DNA from: an uncultured Actinomyces sp.
Lineage (GTDB): Bacteria > Actinomycetota > Actinomycetes > Actinomycetales > Actinomycetaceae
Reading direction: 5' to 3'
Length of the DNA: 39,547 nt
Assembly (NCBI GenBank): GCA_938014245.1
Contig: CALLSD010000066.1
Span: 1-39,547, forward strand
A model generated the notes under the pieces. It saw only the letters and a program-made list of their open reading frames with translations, searched no databases and was not told the DNA's origin. The position numbers were made by a program, and so were the translations under genes. How positions within the stretch are numbered: the first letter of the stretch is position 1; every line of letters starts with the position of its first letter. Shown here one piece after another: positions 33,533 to 39,547 of this stretch.

Positions 33533-34506
33533 TGGCTAGTACCTTTGAGAGGGATCGCGATGAGTGGCTCGCGTTTCTGAGCGTTGAAAAAGGCGCGTCA
33601 ACACATACCGTGTCGAATTACCGCCGAGATGTTGAACGCTACTTGGAATATCAGCTTCAGCGAGGCCACTGCACCTATGACGCAATAAATGAGCAGGAAA
33701 TCGAAGACTATCTCGCTCATTTGAGTAGTCGAACTGATGGGATGAGGGCCGCGCCTTCATCAGTGGCACGTGCTCTTGCTGCAATCCGTTCTTTTCACAA
33801 ATACATCCTCCGTGAAGGCATTGCCTCCCACGATCCCAGTGCCCAGGTGCGACTCCCTCAAGTTGGAGAACACTTGCCTAAGGCTTTGACGATCGAGCAG
33901 GTTGAGGCTCTGCTTGAAGCTTCAGGCACCGGCGATGATGCACGTTCCTTACGCGACCGGGCGCTCTTAGAAACGCTGTACGCGACCGGAGCTCGGGTGA
34001 GTGAAGCGGTTTCGCTGGCAATTGATGACCTCGATCTGGATGAAGAACTCCCAATCGTTCGTCTTTTCGGCAAAGGACGTAAAGAACGTCTAGTCCCGCT
34101 TGGCTCGATGGCACAGCAAGCACTCGAGGCCTATTTGGTACGTGCGCGCCCTCTTTATGCATCGAAAGGAAGAGGCTGCCCCAATGTGTTTCTCAATAAC
34201 AGGGGAGGGGCACTGTCACGTCAGTCTGCCTGGGAGATTATTCAGCGTGCGGCAACGCGAGCCAATCTTGACCTTGCTGTATCACCGCATACCCTGCGTC
34301 ACTCATTTGCTACCCATCTTTTGGAAGGCGGCGCAAATGTACGTGATGTCCAAGAGCTGCTGGGGCATTCCTCGGTGTCAACGACCCAGATCTATACCAA
34401 GGTAACAATTGCTACTTTGAAGGAGATGTATCGCTCGGCGCATCCACGCGCAAACGTCGATCCTGCGTCGATCGTTCACGCGGCCTCGGAAGAAGGAAAG
34501 AATTGA
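33532..34506 (+). CDS. xerD: Tyrosine recombinase XerD
   Basis: XerD resolves chromosome dimers at dif together with XerC. The 324-residue product has the N-terminal SAM-like core-binding domain and all catalytic residues of tyrosine recombinases: Arg155 (ARVSE), Lys181 (GKGRKER), His253 and Arg256 (HTLRHS), His279 (LLGHSS) and Tyr288 (IYTKV). The GTG at 33532 is preferred over an in-frame ATG at 33487 because of the -10 element placed exactly for a leaderless start. Lying directly before parA, scpA and scpB, it is the usual actinobacterial XerD rather than an integrase of a mobile element. It is divergent from tkt. Confidence 0.95.
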   Translation: MASTFERDRDEWLAFLSVEKGASTHTVSNYRRDVERYLEYQLQRGHCTYDAINEQEIEDYLAHLSSRTDGMRAAPSSVARALAAIRSFHKYILREGIASHDPSAQVRLPQVGEHLPKALTIEQVEALLEASGTGDDARSLRDRALLETLYATGARVSEAVSLAIDDLDLDEELPIVRLFGKGRKERLVPLGSMAQQALEAYLVRARPLYASKGRGCPNVFLNNRGGALSRQSAWEIIQRAATRANLDLAVSPHTLRHSFATHLLEGGANVRDVQELLGHSSVSTTQIYTKVTIATLKEMYRSAHPRANVDPASIVHAASEEGKN

Positions 34507-34549
34507 GACTGCCCGCGGGTAGGGGACGCGCATGGCTTTGATGATGCAC

Positions 34550-34563
34550 TAGGATAGTAGGCG
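34550..34563 (+). promoter_or_regulatory. -10 element upstream of parA
   Basis: TAGGAT (34550-34555) lies seven bases before the GTG at 34563, compatible with a second leaderless transcript inside the xerD operon. Confidence 0.45.
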
Positions 34564-35429
34564 TGACGAATCCATCTCAGCCAACGCTTACCGGGGACCT
34601 ACCTGTCGACGAAGAACAGGATTTCCCGATCCCGGCTCCTTTGACGGGACATGGACCCGCGCGCATTATCGCGATGTGTAATCAAAAGGGTGGGGTCGGA
34701 AAGACGACGACCACCATTAATCTTGCGGCGTCACTTGCCGAGTATGGCCGTCGCGTACTCATCGTTGATTTTGATCCTCAGGGTGCTGCCTCAGTTGGAC
34801 TGGGTATTAACACACTGGATATGGAGCACACCATCTACAACCTCCTGATGAATCCGAAGGAAGATATTCATCAGGCTCTGTGCCATACTTCGGTTCCTGG
34901 CTTGGATATTGTCCCGGCGAACATCGATCTGTCCGCTGCCGAAGTGCAACTCGTCAATGAGGTTGCTCGAGAATCGGCGCTCTCGCGCGTTTTGCGTGCG
35001 GTCGTCGATGATTACGACGTCATTCTGGTCGATTGCCAGCCCTCTCTGGGATTGCTTACCGTCAACGCGCTGACGGCAGCGCACGGTGTCATTGTTCCCA
35101 TGGAAGCTGAGTTCTTCGCGCTGCGGGGTGTTGCACTTCTTGTCGAGACTATCGAGACTGTCCGTGACCGGATTAATCCTCGCCTGAAGATCGATGGGAT
35201 CCTCGCGACAATGGTGGATACGCGAACCTTACATTCGCGCGAAGTTCTTGAACGACTGGACGAGGCCTTCGGAGACTTGGTCTTCACCACGCGGATTGCG
35301 CGTACCGTGAAGTTCCCTGATGCTTCTGTTGCAACGGTTCCGATTACGACCTACGCACCAAACCACCCGGGTGCGCGAGCATACCGACGTCTTGCCAGAG
35401 AGATTATCGCCCGTGGAGACGTCGCCTGA
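34563..35429 (+). CDS. parA: ParA/Soj-family ATPase (orphan, next to scpAB)
   Basis: This 288-residue cytoplasmic ATPase belongs to the ParA/MinD superfamily, which positions DNA or proteins by ATP-driven surface cycling. The deviant Walker A motif KGGVGKTT (Lys42 and Lys47) is intact, VDFDPQG and VDCQPSLGLL follow, and the C-terminal half is ParA-like. A 30-residue acidic and proline-rich extension precedes the first strand. No parB or parS lies beside it; instead scpA follows with a 17-base overlap. This orphan ParA-scpA-scpB-rluB arrangement is typical of actinobacteria, for example the Rv1708-Rv1711 region of Mycobacterium tuberculosis. The role is probably in segregation or placement alongside ScpAB, but it is not established. 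The GTG start has no ribosome-binding site but has a -10 element seven bases upstream. Confidence 0.92.
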   Translation: MTNPSQPTLTGDLPVDEEQDFPIPAPLTGHGPARIIAMCNQKGGVGKTTTTINLAASLAEYGRRVLIVDFDPQGAASVGLGINTLDMEHTIYNLLMNPKEDIHQALCHTSVPGLDIVPANIDLSAAEVQLVNEVARESALSRVLRAVVDDYDVILVDCQPSLGLLTVNALTAAHGVIVPMEAEFFALRGVALLVETIETVRDRINPRLKIDGILATMVDTRTLHSREVLERLDEAFGDLVFTTRIARTVKFPDASVATVPITTYAPNHPGARAYRRLAREIIARGDVA

Positions 35430-36207
35430 CAGCACACTCACCCAAGCGGCACTTGACGAGTTTCAGGTGTCGCTTGGGGTCTTTGAAGGTCCTTTCGACC
35501 TTCTTCTCCAGCTTATTTCACGCAAGAAACTTGATATTACGCAAGTCGCTTTGGCTGAAGTGACGGATGAGTTTATTGCGCACATGCAGGCTTTTCCGGA
35601 CTTGTCGCGGACGACTGAATTCCTTGTCGTCGCGGCAACTCTCCTTGATATGAAAGCCGCGCGTTTGCTTCCCGATTACGACGAGGAATCATCAATAAGC
35701 GCAGAGGATTTAGAGGCGCGAGATCTTCTCTTCTCCAAGCTCTTGCAGTATCGTGCGTTCAAGCTAGCGGCGGCTGCGCTTGCTGAGCGATTGGACACCC
35801 ACATGGGCCTCATTGCCCGAAGCGTCCCGCTCGAAGCTCGTTTTGCGCGTCTCTTGCCGGAGTTGCGCTTCGAAACAACTCCGGAGGATCTTGCGCGTTG
35901 TTTCGCTGAGGTGCTGAGCGCTCAGCCCCCCAGCGTGGAAGTTACTCACCTTCACGAGGCGCAGGTGCCGGTAGCCCGCGAGGCTCGCAATGTCGTGGCC
36001 TTTCTAACTGCTCACGGGAGAGCGACTTTCGCTCAGCTGATTGAGGACGCTCGCGATACCGCCGTGGTTGTCTCGCGATTCTTGGCTATCTTAGAGTTGT
36101 ATCGGCGCCGGGCAATTGAATTTGAACAGGAAAGAGCTTTGGCTCCGCTTCAGATCGTGTGGAATGGAATCGACCCTCAGGTCGACGAATGGGAGGAAGA
36201 CGCATGA
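35413..36207 (+). CDS. scpA: Segregation and condensation protein A (kleisin)
   Basis: ScpA is the kleisin that bridges the SMC dimer in the chromosome-condensing SMC-ScpAB complex. The 264-residue product has the N-terminal SMC-neck-binding segment, in which GVFEGPFDLLLQLI and RKKLDIT are the family hallmark. A LDMKAARLLP helix comes next, and a C-terminal winged-helix that contacts the SMC head closes the protein (TFAQLIEDARDTAVVVSRFLA... LYRRRAIEFEQ). The GTG at 35413 overlaps the end of parA by 17 bases, implying translational coupling. A GTG at 35467 is a later alternative, but it would cut into the start of the conserved domain. The stop overlaps the scpB start by four bases. Confidence 0.95.
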   Translation: METSPDSTLTQAALDEFQVSLGVFEGPFDLLLQLISRKKLDITQVALAEVTDEFIAHMQAFPDLSRTTEFLVVAATLLDMKAARLLPDYDEESSISAEDLEARDLLFSKLLQYRAFKLAAAALAERLDTHMGLIARSVPLEARFARLLPELRFETTPEDLARCFAEVLSAQPPSVEVTHLHEAQVPVAREARNVVAFLTAHGRATFAQLIEDARDTAVVVSRFLAILELYRRRAIEFEQERALAPLQIVWNGIDPQVDEWEEDA

Positions 36208-36785
36208 GTGAGGCGATTAGTCCACAAGAAGCGCAGCTGCTTTTTGCTCCCGTGGAAGCAATTTTGATGGTCGTCGATCAGCCTGTCACCTCCGAAGAAT
36301 TGGGGCGGGTTCTGAACCTTTCCCCCGAGGATATGGAGAGTGTTCTCCACATGCTTGCTGCCGAATACTCGGGTGCGCAGGGTGGCCGTGACCATGGCTT
36401 CGAACTCCGACGATTCGGCGGTGGATGGCGTATCTATTCTTCTGCGCGCTGGGAGTCGCTGGTGTCGCAGTTTATTGTTGGGACTGGACAATCTAAACTG
36501 TCTCAAGCAGCACTAGAGACGCTTGCAGTCATCGCATATCGTCAACCGATCTCACGAGCGCGCATTTCGCAGATTCGTGGCGTCAACGTTGACGCAGTTG
36601 TTCGGACTTTACTGGCACGCGAACTTGTCGAAGAAGTTGGCCAGTCTTCTTCGGGAGCTCGCTTGTATGCGACGACCGCTGTTTTTCTTGAACGGATGGG
36701 GATGAATTCCCTTGACGAATTGGCCCCATTAGCACCCTACCTTCCAGCATCAGATGAGCTGGACGAACTTGAGGAGACACTGTGA
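36204..36785 (+). CDS. scpB: Segregation and condensation protein B
   Basis: ScpB is a dimer of winged-helix domains that binds the middle of ScpA in the SMC complex. The 193-residue product has the typical EAILMVVDQPVTSEELGRVL opening, the FGGGWRIYS strand, and LSQAALETLAVIAYRQPIS with the following IRGVNVDAVVRTLLARELV, the most conserved stretch. The ATG at 36204 overlaps the scpA stop (ATGA), with GGGAGGAAGA upstream. The gene ends in a GTGA overlap with rluB. Confidence 0.96.
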   Translation: MSEAISPQEAQLLFAPVEAILMVVDQPVTSEELGRVLNLSPEDMESVLHMLAAEYSGAQGGRDHGFELRRFGGGWRIYSSARWESLVSQFIVGTGQSKLSQAALETLAVIAYRQPISRARISQIRGVNVDAVVRTLLARELVEEVGQSSSGARLYATTAVFLERMGMNSLDELAPLAPYLPASDELDELEETL

Positions 36786-37531
36786 GAAACGAATCCTATA
36801 GCGAAGACGGCATTCGCCTGCAAAAGGTCCTCTCACGTGCGGGGGTTGCCTCTCGGCGTGCTGCTGAGGAAATGATTACCCAGGGGCGCGTGCAAGTTGA
36901 CGGTAAGGTCGTGCGCGGCCAAGGTATGCGTGTCGATCCCACAACCCAAGCGATTCACGTTGATGGCAAGCGCATCATTCTTGAAGAGAATCGGCCGATT
37001 GTCATGGCTGTCAACAAGCCTGTCGGAATGGTTTCGACGATGTCCGATCCTGAAGGGCGGCCAACTCTTGCCGATCTGTTGGTCGACTACCCGGAACGTC
37101 TCTACCATGTCGGACGTTTGGATATTGATACTTCAGGACTTCTGCTTCTCACCAATGACGGTGAGCTTGCGAACCGCTTAACTCATCCCTCCTACGAGAT
37201 CCCGAAGACCTACGTCGCCAGGGTTCATGGAGAGGTTAAACCGGGCGTTCGTCGTCGCCTCATGGAAGGTATTGAACTCGAAGACGGTCCGATTGCAGTG
37301 GATTCCTTCCGAACGATGGAAACCTACGGCGACATTACAACGGTTGAGATTGTCGTCCATGAAGGTCGTAATCGTCTGGTTCGCCGTTTGATGGACGAGG
37401 TTGGCTACCCGGTTCGCGAACTGGTTCGTACGAAGTTCGGGCCGATCCGTCTGGATCACCTCCAACCGGGGACGATGCGTCGAGTGAAGGGCCCGCAGTT
37501 GGCGGCTCTCTACGATGTCGTCGGTCTGTGA
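36782..37531 (+). CDS. rluB: rRNA pseudouridine synthase of the RluB/RsuA family
   Basis: This enzyme converts a uridine of rRNA to pseudouridine; RluB acts on 23S rRNA helix 80 and RsuA on 16S. The 249-residue product has an N-terminal S4 RNA-binding domain (IRLQKVLSRAGVASRRAAEEMI). The catalytic motif is HVGRLDIDTSGLLLLTNDGEL, with Asp114 expected to be the nucleophile. ARVHGEVKPG and EGRNRLVRRLMDEVGYPV complete the family pattern. The GTG start overlaps scpB by four bases, and its stop overlaps the next gene by four. RluB is favoured over RsuA because of the scpAB neighbourhood; the choice is inference. Confidence 0.93.
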   Translation: MRNESYSEDGIRLQKVLSRAGVASRRAAEEMITQGRVQVDGKVVRGQGMRVDPTTQAIHVDGKRIILEENRPIVMAVNKPVGMVSTMSDPEGRPTLADLLVDYPERLYHVGRLDIDTSGLLLLTNDGELANRLTHPSYEIPKTYVARVHGEVKPGVRRRLMEGIELEDGPIAVDSFRTMETYGDITTVEIVVHEGRNRLVRRLMDEVGYPVRELVRTKFGPIRLDHLQPGTMRRVKGPQLAALYDVVGL

Positions 37532-38673
37532 GAAGCGCCGTGTCGGAGCGCACTCTAGCGACGAACGGTCCCGTTCTCATTATCGGAACCGGTTTACTCG
37601 GTACATCGATAGCCTTGGCGCTTCGCAGTGGGGGAGTTGAGGTATACCTTCGGGATGCTTCACCAACTGCTGGAAGGCTTGCGCAAGACCTGGGTGCGGG
37701 TACTTTGATCGCCCAAGACGATCCGTGTTCTCCACGCCTCGTCATTGTATCGACGCCCCCTGATGTCGCCGATGTCTGCGTTGTTGATGCCTTGCTTCGC
37801 TATCCGCAGGCAGTGGTTACCGATGTTGCCTCTGTGAAGTCCGCTGTCTGCGACGGAGTTTTTGACGAGGCCAAGCGGCGCGGTGCGGATATTCCCAGTC
37901 GGTATGTGGGTTCCCATCCGATGGCGGGGCGGGAAAGAAGCGGGGCTGGGGCGGCTGATGCTGACCTGTTCTACGGGCGTCCGTGGGTGATTGTTCCTAA
38001 TCGTTACTCAACTCCCGACGCTGTCATGGAGATCCGCTCGCTTGCCGTTGATCTTGGAGCTTTCCCGATCGAGATGGATGCTCGTACTCATGACCAGTCG
38101 GTCGCCTTAATCTCACACGTTCCCCAGCTTGTTTCCTCGATGCTCGCCGCCCGTTTGGTTGATGCGCCGCTGTCTGCGCTTTCGCTGTCTGGCCAGGGAC
38201 TTCGTGATACGACGCGCATTGCGGCTTCTGATCCTCGACTCTGGACGGCAATTTTGGCCGGAAATGCCGGGCCTGTCGTTGAGGTTCTTCGTGAAATTCG
38301 CGGGGATCTTGATGACCTCATTGAACATCTCGATGCGGCTGCCCAGCGGGGTCCCCTCGAAGGGGGGAGCGTCGGCGCAGTTCATCGGGTCATGGACCTG
38401 GGGAACAGGGGAGTTGCGCGAATTCCCGGCAAGCACGGTGGCGCTCCAACCCGTTATGCGGTGCTTGACGTTTTTGTCCCTGATACCGCTGGTTCACTTG
38501 GTCGATTGTTCACAGAACTCGGCGAGATTGGCGTCAATATCGAAGACCTTTCTTTGGAGCACTCCGCTGGAGCTCAGATGGGTGTCGCAAGGATCAGTCT
38601 TGACCCATCAATCCTTGCTTCAACGGTGAAACAGCTTGAAGAACGAGGCTGGAATACAGGAAGCGGAGACTAA
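37528..38673 (+). CDS. tyrA: Prephenate dehydrogenase with C-terminal ACT domain
   Basis: TyrA oxidatively decarboxylates prephenate to 4-hydroxyphenylpyruvate on the way to tyrosine. The 381-residue product begins with the NAD-binding IIGTGLLGTSIALAL (GxGxxG at residues 20-25). GSHPMAGRERSGA is the prephenate-binding signature, and ISHVPQLVSSMLA follows. A C-terminal ACT domain from about residue 308 (VLDVFVPDTAGSLGRLFTELGE, then VNIEDLSLEH) is probably the tyrosine sensor for feedback control. The GTG at 37528 overlaps the rluB stop; a GTG at 37540 is also possible. The stop overlaps the cmk ATG by one base. Confidence 0.95.
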   Translation: MRSAVSERTLATNGPVLIIGTGLLGTSIALALRSGGVEVYLRDASPTAGRLAQDLGAGTLIAQDDPCSPRLVIVSTPPDVADVCVVDALLRYPQAVVTDVASVKSAVCDGVFDEAKRRGADIPSRYVGSHPMAGRERSGAGAADADLFYGRPWVIVPNRYSTPDAVMEIRSLAVDLGAFPIEMDARTHDQSVALISHVPQLVSSMLAARLVDAPLSALSLSGQGLRDTTRIAASDPRLWTAILAGNAGPVVEVLREIRGDLDDLIEHLDAAAQRGPLEGGSVGAVHRVMDLGNRGVARIPGKHGGAPTRYAVLDVFVPDTAGSLGRLFTELGEIGVNIEDLSLEHSAGAQMGVARISLDPSILASTVKQLEERGWNTGSGD

Positions 38674-39395
38674 TGATGGAAAGTACACCTCGTCGCCACG
38701 GCTTAACGATCGCGATTGACGGTCCTGCAGGTTCAGGGAAGTCGACGATCGCCAAGCTTCTTGCCGAGCGCCTCGGGATTGGCTATTTGGATACGGGCGC
38801 AATGTATCGTTCCCTCACGCTGGTGGCCCTGGAGGCTGGAGTTGATCTTGATGATCACGAGGCGGTTGCTGGACTCTTGCCAAGTCTGCATTTGAGCGCT
38901 GATTCAAACCCCGTGAATCCTCACTTCTACGTGGGTGAGAGGGAAGTGACCTCGCTGATCCGCACCCCTAGAATTGCCGAGGCCGTGCCCAAGATTGCGG
39001 TTAATCTTCTTGTGCGCGCGTGGATGGCCGAGCAGCAACGCAGACGTATGGCCGAGGCTAGCGCCGACGGCTCGGGCATGGTTGCTGAGGGGCGGGATAT
39101 TACGACGGTGGTCTATCCCGAGGCTGATCTACGAGTTCTGCTTGTGGCGTCGCCACTGGCCCGGATGAAACGGCGTGCGCGCGAACTTTTTGGTGATGAC
39201 AGCGCTGAAAGCTTGGCGAAGGTACGCGCGCAGATTGTGGACCGCGACGCATCTGATTCAACGGTCAGTGAGTTTCTCACTCCCGGTCCCGGAATCGAAT
39301 TAGTCGATACCTCAGAGCTTGATATCGAGGGAGTTTTGGAAGCTGTTCTTGCCTTACTCCCAGCCGATTCTGGCGTGGCTCACTCGCGAATGTGA
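38673..39395 (+). CDS. cmk: Cytidylate kinase
   Basis: Cmk phosphorylates CMP and dCMP with ATP in pyrimidine salvage and nucleic-acid turnover. The 240-residue product has the P-loop GPAGSGKST at residues 17-25, LDTGAMYRSLTL for nucleotide binding, and EGRDITTVVYPEADLRVLLVAS with the monophosphate-binding arginine. DRDASDSTV is the lid-region motif. The ATG at 38673 overlaps the tyrA stop by one base. The operon scpA-scpB-rluB-(tyrA)-cmk is a common actinobacterial order in which engA (der) often follows, but a tRNA gene follows here before the window ends. Confidence 0.96.
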   Translation: MMESTPRRHGLTIAIDGPAGSGKSTIAKLLAERLGIGYLDTGAMYRSLTLVALEAGVDLDDHEAVAGLLPSLHLSADSNPVNPHFYVGEREVTSLIRTPRIAEAVPKIAVNLLVRAWMAEQQRRRMAEASADGSGMVAEGRDITTVVYPEADLRVLLVASPLARMKRRARELFGDDSAESLAKVRAQIVDRDASDSTVSEFLTPGPGIELVDTSELDIEGVLEAVLALLPADSGVAHSRM

Positions 39396-39414
39396 CGGGG
39401 GTCGCTGTACTCGA

Positions 39415-39445
39415 TTGGAGTTTTTGAGGCGAGTTGGGCTAGACT
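39415..39445 (+). promoter_or_regulatory. Probable promoter of the tRNA-Pro gene
   Basis: TTGGAG (39415-39420) and TAGACT (39440-39445) are 19 bases apart and lie 32 bases before the mature tRNA. The spacing is long, so the -35 assignment is weak, but the -10 fits the TAnnnT pattern. Confidence 0.45.
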
Positions 39446-39476
39446 ATCCGAGTCGCCAAAATACAGGTGATTAAAA

Positions 39477-39547
<71 letters not shown>

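Noticed and set aside
33532..34506. Phage or island integrase
   Set aside because: The tyrosine recombinase lies in the conserved xerD-parA-scpAB block, with XerD length and motifs and no attachment-site repeats or phage genes nearby.

Overview
This window is a contiguous piece of a bacterial chromosome that looks like an actinobacterium of moderate-to-high GC. Several things point to Actinomycetaceae (Actinomyces/Schaalia-like): frequent GTG starts, the gene order uvrC-rapZ-yvcK-whiA-gap-pgk-tpiA-secG and xerD-parA-scpA-scpB-rluB-tyrA-cmk, a four-cysteine-variant UvrA zinc module, an LAxTG-type cell-wall sorting signal, and many TAnnnT promoters placed so that the transcript starts at the start codon. 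The family assignment is inference; the phylum is well supported. I see no insertion sequence, prophage, CRISPR array or other sign of recent transfer, and no gene-free stretch longer than about 260 bases.

Layout. 1-3.4 kb: the 3' end of rpsA, then brnQ (branched-chain amino acid carrier, minus strand) and coaE. 3.7-5.5 kb: a secreted, wall-anchored family 16 glycoside hydrolase. 5.7-9.5 kb: uvrB, a phosphatidylcholine synthase (pcs) and a convergent membrane protein of unknown function. 9.6-13.2 kb: a yybP-ykoY (Mn2+) riboswitch followed by a TerC-family protein and a P-type ATPase, which I read as one manganese-responsive operon. 13.2-16.1 kb: uvrA, preceded by a LexA (SOS) box. 16.1-21.4 kb, minus strand: two tandem long-chain acyl-CoA synthetases and glnA. 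21.5-30.3 kb: uvrC, rapZ, yvcK, whiA, gap, pgk, tpiA and secG, all on the plus strand. 30.3-33.5 kb: a DUF218/YdcF membrane protein convergent with transketolase. 33.5-39.4 kb: an overlapping operon xerD, parA, scpA, scpB, rluB, tyrA, cmk. The window ends inside a tRNA-Pro(GGG).

How it works together. All three nucleotide-excision repair subunits (uvrA, uvrB, uvrC) lie here as separate transcription units, and only uvrA carries a recognisable SOS box. The central block couples cell-division and carbon-flux regulators (RapZ, YvcK, WhiA) to lower glycolysis. The 33.5-38.7 kb block couples chromosome segregation (XerD, ParA, ScpAB) to rRNA modification, tyrosine and CMP metabolism.

Most notable signals. 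(i) The Mn riboswitch operon, where the P-type ATPase has PQGL instead of the expected PEGL in transmembrane helix 4. (ii) A repeated promoter layout TAnnnT-N6-start codon before coaE, uvrB, uvrA, uvrC, the ydcF-like gene and xerD (N7 before parA), which predicts leaderless mRNAs and corrects several start sites. (iii) A long GNRA-capped hairpin between gap and pgk. (iv) A phosphatidylcholine synthase with the diagnostic 12-residue motif spacing. I found no clear case of a wholly new system; the unknown membrane protein and several unassigned inverted repeats are the least explained parts.
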